Assembly: GCA_900618425.1 (NCBI GenBank) | Contig: UZAN01039575.1 | Coordinates: forward strand, 22,178 to 86,177 | DNA length: 64,000 nt | Source: Echinostoma caproni | Taxonomy: Eukaryota > Platyhelminthes > Trematoda > Plagiorchiida > Echinostomatidae | Reading direction: 5' to 3' | Part shown: in pieces, positions 39,690-53,184 of the stretch | Layout: every line of letters starts with the position of its first letter | Position numbering within the stretch: the stretch's first letter is position 1 | Position numbers and translations under genes: made by a program | Notes under the pieces: generated by a model | The model's database searches: none | What the model was told of the DNA's origin: nothing | What the model saw: the letters and a program-made list of their open reading frames with translations, nothing else

Positions 39690-42600
39690 AGAGAAATTCG
39701 TGATGAACGCCCAGTCTCGGGCAACATGCAAGATGGGCGGCATTTCATGTGACCAACGGGGATGGCCGCGTGATGGCACTGGTGATTAGTCATGCAGTAG
39801 ATTTTAATGGATCCCACAGACATTTCGAGTGATTGCTTCGGCTGATTCCCTTTCAATTACCTATTTCCTCCCAACCCCTCTTCTTGAAAACCGGCGGGGT
39901 CCACCACATTCAAACCGGTTTACTCAGTTATGACTACTATGGATTTTGATGGCTTTGCCTGTGATTCGAGTGCATCGTGGAGAATGTGATTGAACGGACA
40001 GTGGGCTGCCGCACAATGACGCTGACAACAGCATTGTCCGAGCATGTCTGTCTAATGAATTACGCTCTCCCCCACCTCAACCCATTCTAACTCCACGACT
40101 GCCACTGACCTCCTTGTCCTCCTGTTCAACAGCCCCCACCCCCAAACACAGTGTGTTCTGAAAACCAAGGATGCAGAGGAAAAGAACTGATGGTTAGAGT
40201 GCCTAACCGTCCGCAGGCGGTTACCCGCATCACGTCTCATGACAAATTGACCTCGACAGGAAACATCACACTGCGCTAATGAAAATCCTCGAAAATACTA
40301 GGCCACACAGGTATCATACAGTCAATCATATCTCCAAAGCAACGGATATGGTTTTGTGCTTACGGGATTCTTGTTAATATTTCCATCCAACCTATTTCAG
40401 CCTTGCTTCATTTTTTGCCCAAAGATTGCTGTTTGGCAAATTAAAGTCTTTTGGATGATATTCGAACCCACGGATGGCGCTTGTCTGAAACTCGAGAGGA
40501 AGACCATGAGCTTTACTTCGTTCCACGTGCTTTATTCAGGTAATGGGCTCAGAGGTGGCACGCATTTGAAAGATGCAACTTACCAGTTTGGAGCTCCTGC
40601 GATTGGGCCTGACCTGCAACGGCTGCAAAACAAATAAGTAAATATCGACAATTGTTGAACGTACATCTCTCTTTGCGACAGTGTTGGCTATTTTAAGTTT
40701 CAGATTTTTATTGGGTTAGCACACTGATATGCACTAAGCAGTAATACTATTAACGGCTAAGGGGATAATAAACAGACGTTTCGGGTACTGTGACTAACCT
40801 TTCTTAGGGCTTATTTATTACCAAAACACATCGAATGTCACTAAGTTGTCATTGGCAAAAACATATCACCATGATTTAACACATTCCTTTAAGGCAAACG
40901 TTGAACTCCATTCAATGCTAATACTTACGTTCTATTCATTCTTGTTCTTCCAAATAATGCATTAATTGGTAACCGCAGACATTTTGAGCGCATTTGGATA
41001 TATCATAACAAAGTTGATTTTCAGCCGGCTAGAGAGCGAGATTCGGATAGTCAAACTGTTGTCCATACAAGGTCATTTGCTTAACCCCAATTCTTACTAT
41101 GCTGGAAATGAGGTGACGAGAATGTTTTAATCTAATTGGTGATTGCTAGTCAACCCAACAGATTTAAATCAATGTTGTAGTTTTAGATTTCTGACAAATA
41201 TCATCATTTTTCGAATTCCGGATAACTGTTTCCTTCCAATCAGTGATGTTCTGCTGTTCACCTCAAATTTTGAACACAACACATTATCCATTGAACAATT
41301 GTTGAGAATCGTCAATTAGATTCCTGGTGTGAAAATACTTTTGGAACCGAAGTAATTCATGCCAGAACGAGAATCAAATAAGGCAGATGTTTTCTGGAAA
41401 GATTTATGTGACATATCGAAACCATTAAATGGAGTAATATAGAAAACTGGCGTGACGTTATCAAAGTCCTTCAAACTGTTCCCCGTCAACTGAACTACGA
41501 CAGTTTTGTTCGATGAGGCGAAATATATTTTTATTGAGCATGAAACGAATTACTCCTTTGTCCGGAAAATCACCCTCGCAAGGGGATCGGTATCCTTTTC
41601 TGCTGACACAACTACATATCACTCTTTTGGTGTTATGAACGTAACTTCCATTTTCCGCTCGCAATATGCCCCAATATACCCTTTTGCGTAACCTTTTACA
41701 CCAGATTGATGGAAACCATGAAGTTCGGCTGTACTTGATAGATTCACCGACCCGCCATATATTTTGGTCTCTTCCGGCGTTGCTCTGCAGCATGGCAAAT
41801 TTTTCAGACATTACCTGTTCTCTCCCATCAGGCTTCTTGCACGTGAACACATGAATATGTACATGCACACAAACGAAATAGTCATTTTAAATCGCACTCC
41901 CCTTTTACAGCCTCCATCTTTTAACTTCATTCCCACCTCGAATCCTAGACCAACCGGTTCGGTATAGTTGCCAACACCCAGCTCTGGTCTACCTTCGAGT
42001 CACAATTAGCATGCATACCTCAAGTAATAAAAACTGACGCTACTTCTTCGATGGCGCGCGGGTATAATTGTTTCCGCATTTCGTTACTTTATGATCCCCT
42101 TTCGGTTTTTCTAATTCACATCACGCACATGTGTGTATGTGCCTCCATTCTAAAGCCGCTTATCCATCCTGTTTATTGGTCAATTTATAAACGGAAATAA
42201 TAAAACATTTCTAACCATTTGGAATGGTAAAAAGCATATGCATTTTAGTTGGTATTGAATAGAAGGTATTTTTCAATTTCTCAAGTACTCTTTTTTCAAA
42301 TGAACGTTCTCTGAAGGTTGGATTAGAAGCAGCTACAGTTATGGCACTGGATCAGTGTTTAAAATGCATGTTTATTGAGGTTCTGTGCACCAGAAGTAAG
42401 TGCATGGATTCACATTTGAAGTTGATTCAAAAGTTGACAGACTAGCTTCGCAAGGACTGAGTATGTTGTATTCTGTGTGTATGGCCGGCAGTCCACTAAT
42501 GCTGTCTGATTCCATTGTCTATTTCAAGTGCGTTCTATCGCCATTTGATCAGATGACAAGGTGACAGGTGTGTCCAGTTCATGAATGAGGATTTACAATT

Positions 42601-43303
42601 TAATACGCATCTTTTGTGGGATTCACGGGATGATCCGATGGGGTTGGTCACTAGGATGATGCATATGTCTAAAAATCATCTAGCCCCAAACGGAATCAAC
42701 CGCAGTTGATTGTACGCTTTAAGGTGATATATTGGATGCGCAGGGAGAGAAAACGTAAAACTGGGCAAAGCATCAAACTTTCACGTAGTTATTGATCTCA
42801 CAATGGGCTGCACGAACGTGAAGGCATCAACATTGGTGAAAAGTGAGCTCCAGTGTCATTGTGGAAAAGCTAACGTTTTGTTGACAAAACACGCCAGTGA
42901 AAAACTCTTTCTAACAACTTCCCAAGACCTACGCCGCTTTTGCAACACTGACTCTGAATAAGTTGGCATTCCTTTGGATGTATTCTCAAATTGGTAGTGA
43001 ACAGAACGTTTTCATGGTTATGGCTGCCTCAATCCCTGAATTTTTACCGACTAGTACGGAACCTCTGGGTGATAACTGGTTGCGAATAATTGAGCACGGC
43101 GAAGTACCATGTAAATGTCATATGTGGCTCAAACGAAAACCACAAAATTCATGGAAATCATCAATAATCTCTCCTGAACAAATGTTCATAGAATGACCAT
43201 ACATAAACATTACCTTTCATCTTATCCATTTCCTGCTCATGAAAACCGAGGAAAAACGTAAATTCTTGTTCACCCAAATGCACGCTAACACACATCAATA
43301 TCT

Positions 43304-43460
43304 GCATACATACAAACATACATACATACATGCATACATACATACATACATACATACATACATACATACATACATACATACATACATACATACATACATA
43401 CATACATACATACATACATACATACATACATACATACATACATACATACATACACATATA
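43304..43460. repeat. (CATA)n microsatellite, about 155 bp
   Basis: A long, nearly perfect tetranucleotide array with a few changes near its edges. It produces long His-Thr-Tyr-Ile or Cys-Met-Tyr-Val open frames on both strands, which are not genes. Confidence 0.97.
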
Positions 43461-43639
43461 TGCATACACGTTCAAAGTTATAATCGGATAAATTTGTCCA
43501 TGAAAATGCATTGTCCATTACATACTACAATCCACGCAATGTCGGTTTTAATTTATCGTCCGTAGAGTTGAAATTTATCTGTTAATTATATTTCGACCCT
43601 GATTCAATCTGCTCTGAAATCCAGTATGTTTCTTTTACA

Positions 43640-44110
43640 AAAGTTTAAACACATACGTGGGGGCTTGAATCTGCGCTAACACAGTATGGAGTTTTCGACG
43701 GGCTCACCAGGAGTTGACCAAAGCCGCCTCATTAGAACCATATCCTGGTAGGTAGCAAGCGAGTCTGAACTGGCCAGCTTTCTACCTGGCTGTTCTTTTG
43801 GGACCACAAGAGCCGCGGTAACAAAAGTGTTCCTGCTTATGTTCTGTATCCCAGATGGTTCGTTTTTGTGTCACAGAGGCGCCGGCAGTAATCATTCCTG
43901 CTACCCCACTCTCCGCTTTTCGACCGAAGACCACAGTTCGCTAGCCCCAACCCCACTTATTTGCTGTGTCCATCAGTGAAGGAAACGAACTTGAAACGGG
44001 AGCATGCTGGGGGTGTTGTGGGGCTTCACGGAAAGTACGACTAACGAACCGCAAAGCCTTTTGACGGAGAGAGGTGTAACCTCGTCCGACAGTCCGTCCC
44101 AAAAGAGTAN
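43640..44110. repeat. GC-rich block, presumed dispersed repeat
   Basis: About 470 bp clearly richer in G+C than its surroundings, without a long open frame. Its left edge, read on the minus strand, ends in GCGCAGATTCAAGCCCCC, reminiscent of a Pol III B box. Its right edge touches a single-N assembly join at 44110, flanked by AGAGTA on both sides. Family unknown. Confidence 0.3.
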
Positions 44111-44481
44111 AGAGTAGCCTTCATAAGAGCGTACAATTATTTATCTAGCTTTACGAATTCTGAAGCGTTGTTTGCCGGAAAAGTTGTATCCGTATATGTA
44201 TTGTCCGGTATATATATATGCATAGCAAAGCATTGCATTTATTTTCTACTTTTCTACTTCACACTCTTTTCAATTGTCTCACGAAAATGATGCATGCAAC
44301 AAGGGCGCAACATGTTAAACACTTAATTATGTTGTTTATAAGGAATGGCAACGGGAATAGCACAAAATGGTTATTTTCCGATTTTTGCTTCTTTCAAATG
44401 AACAGCGAAATTCACGTTCATAGATAAGTAAGGGAGTATATGAAAATATAGACTTTCGGAAAAAATTAGATTGTTCAAGAT

Positions 44482-44927
44482 NNNNNNNNNNNNNNNNNNN
44501 NNNNNNNNNNNNNNNNNNNNNNNNNNNNNNNNNNNNNNNNNNNNNNNNNNNNNNNNNNNNNNNNNNNNNNNNNNNNNNNNNNNNNNNNNNNNNNNNNNNN
44601 NNNNNNNNNNNNNNNNNNNNNNNNNNNNNNNNNNNNNNNNNNNNNNNNNNNNNNNNNNNNNNNNNNNNNNNNNNNNNNNNNNNNNNNNNNNNNNNNNNNN
44701 NNNNNNNNNNNNNNNNNNNNNNNNNNNNNNNNNNNNNNNNNNNNNNNNNNNNNNNNNNNNNNNNNNNNNNNNNNNNNNNNNNNNNNNNNNNNNNNNNNNN
44801 NNNNNNNNNNNNNNNNNNNNNNNNNNNNNNNNNNNNNNNNNNNNNNNNNNNNNNNNNNNNNNNNNNNNNNNNNNNNNNNNNNNNNNNNNNNNNNNNNNNN
44901 NNNNNNNNNNNNNNNNNNNNNNNNNNN
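44482..44927. other. Assembly gap (446 N), probably artefactual
   Basis: The 30 bases before (44452-44481) and after (44928-44957) the N run are identical, as at the first gap. The contigs most likely overlap directly. Confidence 0.9.
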
Positions 44928-45117
44928 ACTTTCGGAAAAAATTAGATTGTTCAAGATAATGAGAAACCCGATAGAAAATTCATTCAGTTGGTGCGGGATT
45001 TGAACAACCAGATACCACCGATAATCGCATGAAGCTAAACTATGGTGTACGTTAATTATACAGTGTAGAGAATAACACTTTTGCTGTCCCATTTGCGTCT
45101 GTTACGGGTGTGAGGAG

Positions 45118-45137
45118 CTACTCACATTTGTGAGTAG
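45118..45137. repeat. Short near-perfect palindrome
   Basis: CTACTCACA and TGTGAGTAG flank a 2-nt centre. No associated element is seen, and it could be chance. Confidence 0.5.
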
Positions 45138-46214
45138 TAGGTAACATAGTTGGTGATTCATTTCAACGATCAACAATCAACAAGATCACCAAGGGCAAAT
45201 TTCTGTATCTCAACGAACAACTATTCTTTACCCGTTGTGCGGCCAGGAACTGCGATGGTATGTTTCTGATGAGATTTCTGTGTTATTTATNTACCCTCTG
45301 TAATCCTCAACGAACAGCTGTCCTCGACCGAGCACCGCCTTGTAGAATTGTAACATCGGGAAGCATTCTGTTAAAGGTTTTTAAGGTTATCGTTACTCTC
45401 CCATAGTGGATATGGTTGATGCACTTGATTTGTCTGATGAAAATCATTTTCCTTCAAATGAATCCAATTATAGCTAGTATAAAGTTATCTGCTCCGTAGA
45501 AATATCTGTGCTATAACGCGTGATAACTACCCGTGTTTGTTACCCAATCAATTTACCAAAAATAACATGGGTGAATTTTTTTCACCAATTTAGTGGTCGC
45601 TTTATGACTTAGTTAATTCAATATGATAACAGGTATTAAAACCGTTTTATAATACGCTTTACATTTAGCTATGTAATTCATCTCAGCAATCGAAACTTTA
45701 ACTGGGTTTAGAGCTGACCTGTATGGTGTATCTTGGAAACATACAGCACTTTACATAGGAACAACGGCAAACTGGATTCAAGCTCTCTCGATCCTGAGCT
45801 ACATTCGAAAGCCTTGTTGTTTAAAGGATTACCGTACGCTCATCACTTCTGGATAACGCAGTATGGTAGATATCCTCATCCTAAGCGTTTTCTTGACATA
45901 TTATTCGTCCGTTGGTATAGTAATCTGTTGGATGGGTCTATTCTCGGACCTCTCACCTGATATTTGTCATTGGTTCCGCTGTGTGCTCACCAAGTATACC
46001 GAAGTGATAAAGTTATCTAGCATAAAAGAAAACTTAGAGTGTTAGTCGATTGGTTTTCGCTTGTGGCATTTCATTTTCTGAACATGATACGCAATTAATT
46101 TCCTGCACTGGACTTTTTTGTGTTGACCAAATGGAAGGCAGCTTTTACAGTGCTGCCTGAAAATTTAGTTGCATCGTTAGGCTATATATTTGACATCACA
46201 ATGAAATTACTCAC

Positions 46215-46259
46215 CGGTGCCTTCATCCGTTTTACGACGATACGCGTAATGTTCCGCTT
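46215..46259 (-). CDS. Possible 45-bp netrin microexon (linker between LE3 and NTR)
   Basis: Between LE3 (53308, ends phase 1) and the NTR exon (36495, starts phase 1) the expected start of the NTR domain, with its first cysteines, is missing. This candidate has a good acceptor (T-rich, ending TTTTCAG), a strong donor (ACCG|GTGAGT), a length divisible by three and phase 1 at both ends. It therefore joins both neighbours without a frameshift. It would add AEHYAYRRKTDEGT plus junction residues. It has no cysteine, so it cannot by itself supply the missing N-terminal NTR residues. Such a combination can also arise by chance in a 16.8-kb intron. No homology supports it. Confidence 0.25.
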
Positions 46260-49200
46260 CTGAAAATTGGATCATCAAATAGAAGTTGGGGTTGCATTGA
46301 TTCGTTGTGTTGGGTTTGCAAAATTTTAAACAACAACTGGTTGAATATGATAAGACAGTTCGGTAAAAGCAATTTATCAGTGAAATTATTTTCATCAAAC
46401 TTGCGAGTCTTTTGCAAAATACGAAATTATATACACAATTTTCAAGGTATAGCTTCAACAGGCAATATTTTGTTTAAGATCACTTAAAGTCTAAAAGCCA
46501 ATAAATGATTTATCTCCATCAATAATTGAACAGTTTACTCTGCTTTACCTTGAGGATATATCGATATATACAGATGTATCTAATTAATTCAAAACTTATT
46601 CCTTGAAACTCCTAACCTTAAATGTGTGCTTCGGTTAACTTATTTTTATCTCATTATGTATAGTCAAACTACATTCTCAGCTATTCTCATCAAAAACTTA
46701 AGTATATTGGACTGTTTCCACTTTTCCGTTTTACGGAACACCACAAATCTAATCACAATATACGTTGATTGCTTTTGACAAGAATATTTACCTGTTCTTC
46801 CGGTAGATGTTTAAATAAATCTATATTGTCACCAAAGGTGAAACGAAACTCACAAACACTGAAACACATCCCCCTTGTCAACCGTGTTCCACGACTTTTA
46901 GGCTCGTTCAAAATGGACAGTGACACGCAAACCATCTCACTTTTTTGAAAAACTTGATTTTGATGTTTTCTTTCACAGATTGTGCCTGTAGGCAACATAG
47001 CAATGCCGTGACAAGTAAAGTGTATACGACAGACAGGACACGAAATTGTCACAAGCAGAAATAGCTTACATTTAAAAGATCTATAAATCAAAACTTTTTG
47101 ATTTTTTAGAGTCTGACATCAGAGCTAAAGTTGCAGAGAATCACTTGGGGTTGGATAACAAATTGCTGTGATAATCCTAATGTTCAAATGTTCTTGCACA
47201 GTACACCTTTCTTCCTACCTTATTGTGGTTGTACGGTAAATTGTGAACTGTCTTTGCCTCAGCGAAACGGACCATCAAACATTTAATGAATACTGATAAC
47301 AGGTTTTTCTCCGGGAAAGTTGATGCAATTGCCACAAGAGCCTTACCTGACCTTTTAAAGGTTTTAAAAAGATGTATAACACCCCCAGCAGTGAAATTAT
47401 TTTGCTGCTAAAGTGATATTCTGCTTAAAAATACCCATATTTTTAATACCTAAAGGAGTACGTTATTCAATTCCCAGATACCTTCGCATGCACGCGTATA
47501 ACTTTCCCCGGTAGGAGATTTACTGAAGAATGAAAATCACGGATTTCATATCCTATGTAATCAGCTTAGAGGCAATATTCAACTTCCAAAGGTAACCATA
47601 AATTTTCAGTAACTGGGACGGAAAATCCTATCTTTTTCTATCAGAATGCATGCGTGTTAAGTGAAAATGCATTCGCCTGCGTTGGTCACAGTTGAGCAAT
47701 GGGGTCTTCTTGATTCGGACCAGTAACCAACAACATTCTAGAAACGCGGTACTGCATTGTTCTTGTACGCTAACTGGCTGTATTCTGTCTACTATTTTGT
47801 CTCGGAATAGCTATGGCTCTTAATGGAAGCACTTGGAGTTGTATATGCTCTGCCATATTTCAAAGTGAGGCAAAATCTGAAACGCATATAGTTAAGACCT
47901 TCATTTTTATAACGATATCAAGTCAGTATGAGAGGACTGATACATAATTACTATACACCGATTGAGAGAACCGTGAAGAAAACTGTCCGCTAAGTTAAAT
48001 TGATTGGATCATCCAATTTAAGAAAGCAAAAATGCAAAACGGATGAAAACAAAAATAGGAGATGTACTGCTTATGTGTTTCGGTATCAGTTGAAAACCCG
48101 CGCCTAAAATTTTCGATCTTCTGGAAGTTAGAAAAGATCGAAAATAAGAGGAACACATCGAAGTCCGTTTTTATTCTTAGTCTGGAAGCCTTTTGTGCAA
48201 TAGACAAGTTGTGTTAAATAACTGTTCCCATTGTATACTGTTCAAATTAGAGCTTTTAAAGGATTTAAGTAGAAGACGTAAAAAATATATTTTTATTTTT
48301 ATTTGTGAAGAATATCTGGTTTTCAGACTTACTTATTAGTGCAGCTTATCCAAATATTTTGCAGATTTCTCAACACTAAGTTTGTATCTATGCGTTTTAT
48401 GCTATCACGAATATTAGTCATAAACATTTCAGGTTTAACTTCCGCAGTTCATGATTCTCCAATTTATCACATTATTAATCACTTTTGGTGATATTTCAGT
48501 AAGATCATTAGGACTGTACCGTACAGTTTTTAACCCTTTTGAAACAATGTGTGATGATAAGATTGTCCTCGATAAATATTCCATCCAAAATATTATCCTT
48601 TTTTGTCTACTGATGAATACGTATTTACTGATTGTGGCTGAATAACAAGGTTGAAAATTCATGTTTGAATGTGCCGTTTTAAAATGTTTTTGTTCTAGAT
48701 GAGTGAACGTTGTGTTCATCATGCAGTGGCCCGTAAAATCCATCAATTTGATGGGTGTTTCGTCAAAATATTTAAAGTGGATCAGGTTCAACCGTAAAAC
48801 CTCATTCACCTCCATATCAAAAGCCTCCGTGCGACTGAAAAATATTGTCGTTTAAGCCTGGTCATTGGAAGAGCCTTCGGAGTTGGATTATTCACGTATT
48901 TGTTTCGGGATTCCGATTGTTTGAAACTTTCGAAATTTCATCATGTATGATGAGGAATCTCAAAATAAACGACTTGCTTATTCAACAGTCCGGTTTATTT
49001 CTTGATAAGACAGAATTTGGACCAAGCGTTTTTCCTTGGATTCACATTAAGTTGATGCCGGAATTAATCATACGACTTGAACCCCTTCCCCCCCCCCCTT
49101 AGAGATGGAATACAAGAACAGCACACATCCGAGGTGAACATTATGTAAACACAACTCGCTGTCAGTGCAACAACATCTTGTTCATGCGTTTGAGTCTAGA

Positions 49201-52200
49201 GTTGGCGGTACACTAATTAGTTCTCAGTGAGTGCACGCGATGTGGTTCGGGGGAGAAAAACAGATCTTGCCTTGCACACGCACACCAAACTCGATTTCGT
49301 AGTCAAGAGCAGAATCAGTTGTACTGGAGAAGAGAAGCATCATCCACCCTTCTTTTCTCTCCCCTCTAGCGCTTTGGATTGAAAATGCATACAAATCCTC
49401 ATGTAAGATGTTTGAGAACATAAAATCAGGCTCGCAACAGTCAAGTGTAATTAACCAAACAGGTTCAGACTCCATTATTTCACTGAGTGATAAACGTAAA
49501 TCCAAGCGAAAGAAAAACATAACATCAGTGAAGGACTTTTTCATCATGAGTACACATGCAAGTGACTGTCTTATGAACCACTAATCTGAGACTGAGGTAA
49601 TGAGAGACGCCGTGAAATGTTCTTCAATAAAACTTCATAAACCCTGCAGGCAGTAACCTTACTTTGATTGGATTTTCGCATGTTATTTGCCTCAAACATA
49701 GATATCTATTTGAGGTTTTTCTATGTAAAGCCGTTCGGGTTCATCATATTTCAGTCACTCTAAAAGTCCCCCAAACGCAACACATTCGTGAAGCATATTA
49801 TTTATTAATTAGTCAATGTCCGTTGTTTGCGTTTTCATTGCAGAGTTCGCTCGGAGGTGAAATGTACGTCATGCAACGGGTAACCTCCACCTAGTGGTCC
49901 AAATCATTCTGGATTTTTCGACGCATTAGGATCAACCGGTCGGAGCAAAGCACAGCTTGCCGACCCCCACTGGGTTGCATAACACAAAGGAAAGACACAG
50001 GGAGGAAACAGGTAAAATGAAATGTGAAGGCGCTACAGTGCAATGTGGTGGTCATAGATGATGACACTTAGAACCAAGAGCTAGAGAGAAAGTCATCTCG
50101 GATCGGGTCGGGATGAACGCCACTCACGTTAGATCGAACGCACTTGTGCATTCTTGTCTGTTTGTGTTTACATGTGTGTATGCGTGTGCGTGTGAGGAAT
50201 TTTGGAGAGGAATGAGAACCCATGAATGGTAAGTTGAACAGATACAGGAAAACCATGTTTGTAGTCAGGTCGCAGATGAATAATGGGAAAAATTTGACAG
50301 CTTCCTGCGGTGAAACAACGATGCATCACTCGACGCCTTGTCAATCAAAGTAAGCTGGGTCTGCCCTCTCTTCTTATTTTGTAGTCTTAGATCAAGCGGC
50401 ATAACCAAACCCGGAGGACTATGCGTATTAAATGAAAACAGACTTATAAGACCTATATTATCGTAGACTCACGTGAATTTCCGGGAACATTTACTAAACA
50501 TGACTGGATTAAACAAACTTCTTTCCTTTGTAAATCTCTATGCACTTATGTGTTATTTGGGGTTAGTAATCGAGTGAATCGAAATTGTATTGGTCGTAAA
50601 TGCCCCAAGTTCCTAAATGCCGACGAAGCATCAACTAAGATTAACAGTATTCTTTCATCGATTAAATAAGACATTTTTTCCGTCCTATTCAACTTTGTTC
50701 ATTCACGCCAGTGGGTGATGCGTTAGCTCTCGTAGACTTGAAACGCAGTCGAGTTTTCTTTAAAAGACTCTGTGCGAAGACATGAAAGAGGACTGTGTTT
50801 ACTCGATCTGTGTGTATGCGAGGTGAGTAGAAAGTCTTCCTCGCTTTCGCGTGATGTGACTTCACTGACTGATCTAATTATCTTGCAACCATATTAGCGG
50901 ACGTGCGACGGCGACCTGATGGCCATGGCCTGCCGGACCAAAACATTTGTCTGAGTAATGATGTCACCGTGGTACATCAGGTATATCTTGGTGGCGGGTC
51001 ATTGGAACACACTTCTTAATTGAGTTGGACAAATGCGGCCGTGTGACTGTGCCAACAAACCAACAGAAATCCCACCCAGTGGGCAAATGGGGGTGGACAA
51101 AGTTGTTTCATCAATTTGCGTGCATTTGTCTGTGTGTTTGTGTGCAGAAATGTTAGTAAAGTGTCCTCTGAGACACGTAACTCCCAGACTGCTACAGAAC
51201 AAAACAATCCACAAAACTGGATATGCAAATTATCGAATGGGTGACCCACGCCAATGGGTTACCCTCTGCTAACAAGTGAATCGAACAATTTTGTGCCGAT
51301 ACTTGAGGTCAAGTAGGAGTGCGGGTAAACGGAACATTGAAATTTCGCTTACGAGTGGGGATATCCTTATTATTGGAAAGAAAAACTGCCGGATCTCGTT
51401 CTTGCTTTACTCAAGGCTCGATAATGGTAGGGGAAAATGAATCACTGTAGAGCTGGTAAGGTCCTCCCATTGAACGTGTTTTATCTTTTGGTGAATAGAT
51501 CCAATGTGAACTTATTTACTTTTTTATTCTCCCGTATTTGAGATATCGCAGATATTATTCTTTAGTTTTGCCGTCCTCAATTCTCCAGTTGGTATTAAAG
51601 AAACAAATTTAATCAGGTGCACAAGACACGAATTCGAAACACATTCCGAAATTTAAACTTTGAAATAATTCTGTTTTCAAAAGTTCCATCAACTATCGGA
51701 AACATCAAATTGGTTTGAGTAATCAGTGGTTTAGAACGACCGTTTCAACTGGGCTGTAGTTGCAATTCCACCAGTATAGGATGATAAACAATGGAAATCC
51801 AACTATTAATTCTAGTGGAACTCAATCAGGGTTGCTTCTCTTGCGAAAGAATTTCACTGATAAAGTCATTATTGTACTCTTGTCTTATACTAAGCGTAAT
51901 TTTGAGAATAACAGGGACATTTGGCATCATATTCCTTATTCCTAAGAAATTTTGTTCAATTATCTCATAAGTGGGCTTCATATGTTTCTTCCTAATAGAA
52001 ATAATCAAGTATCAGAGAACTCTTTTTAAAGCAAATTATTATTTGAAACAGTTAAAAGGATTTCAAAAGATTTGACTGAATCACATCAATCTCCGCGAAA
52101 TTCAACCTGACCATATCTCAATAAAACCTCCCTGGTTCGTTCCTTGTGCGCTTGGTGCAAAATTGAGTTCTCTATGGATCGGTGTCTAAAAGCGACCCTC

Positions 52201-52299
52201 AAATATTGTGAATTATCAAACACCTTAAGGCCACTAATCCAAAAATCGAACGACACGAAAAGTGAAATTTTTTATCTACAACTTATGGCAATTAAAATA

Positions 52300-52585
52300 T
52301 GATCGCTGTGAAACTTCAATGGTGTTTCGTTTTGTGGTCTATTATTCATGCTCAATAGCACCAGGGCCTAGTGACCACAAACTTATCAATCTAGATTGCT
52401 CTGTCACAGTCCCCGATAAAACACTAAAAATGCCTTACACTGGGTCTCCGAAGGATTATTATAAGTCTAATGGAAACCACAGCTGGTTTTCAAGAAGAGA
52501 AGTAGAAAGCACTTCTTTCCAAACAAAATCATCAGCCTCCCATGTTCACACGTACATTTATCGCAGGGGAATGATTATATAAATG
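52300..52585 (+). pseudogene. Non-LTR retrotransposon endonuclease C-terminal relic
   Basis: The translation SIAPGPSDHKLINLD, with S-D-H at 52370-52378, matches the last conserved block of APE-type endonucleases (G-x-S-D-H-x-x-I). Continuation with a lysine- and tyrosine-rich linker (KDYYKSNG) is typical. The upstream blocks of the domain are not readable in frame. It may belong to the same family as the relics at 0.4, 10.9 and 30 kb. Confidence 0.4.
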
Positions 52586-53100
52586 AATACAATAGTTTTG
52601 GGAGTTTTCTCAGAACTGCTTTTGTAACTTGACGTTTCAGTTTGACTGCTTTTAATCATAAATCCATAGATTGTTATTATCCTCTTGAATATAAAGTCGT
52701 GCAATCAAAGCTTATAATGGAATCTGCCCAGTGCGCGTTCACCCGTTGGGTTCAAATACACCAACCTCCGAGTCGTTGTTCTGATAACCTTTTGACGACT
52801 GAAGTCCATTGATGCGTTTTAGTTAATTGATCATTTAAAAAGTATGATAAATAACTGAGATCTAGTTGCCGAGGTTAAATGCTCTCGAATTTGAAAAAAG
52901 AGAATGCGTAAAGCACTTTTATAACCATCGGCTGACAAAAATAATGTGGCCGTAATTAAATTCCCCCCCCCCACATGTTGTCCTTGATTTACTCAGCAAC
53001 AAATCACACTCAAATCAATGTAGCAAAACAATTTAAATTATACCATCAATAAAACATCGACAATATACGAGTCTTAACGTGTGAAATGTCCATATCAGGT

Positions 53101-53184
53101 GAATCCTATTGAAAAACCAACTGTTTGTAATTTAAGCCGGCTCTGATTCCGGTGAATCTTTAAATTGGTTTTTCAACTAGGAAT
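53101..53184. repeat. Foldback (hairpin) element about 120 bp from the LE3 exon
   Basis: TTGAAAAACCAA at 53109-53120 is the exact complement of TTGGTTTTTCAA at 53165-53176. With one extra base the arms extend outward through CCTA/TAGG. The inner sequence contains CCGG twice and a second weaker pairing. It lies in the intron just past the LE3 donor, so it would be transcribed with netrin. It could be a MITE-like element or a chance inverted repeat. Confidence 0.45.

Noticed and set aside
39409..39856. Frames with poly-Gln, poly-Cys or poly-Val runs
   Set aside because: They arise from the CAA/CAG tract and overlap on both strands. No domain is seen.
41461..41868. 135-codon minus-strand frame
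   Set aside because: No domain or splice context recognised. Overlapping frames on the plus strand are equally open, and the length is compatible with chance.
43161..43565. Three long frames rich in Tyr-Val-Cys-Met or His-Thr-Tyr-Ile
   Set aside because: They are translations of the CATA microsatellite.
45733..46045. Possible RT relic with a GSILGPL motif
   Set aside because: LLDGSILGPL resembles the RT block Q-G-S-I-L-G-P-L, but no neighbouring RT block could be read in any frame.
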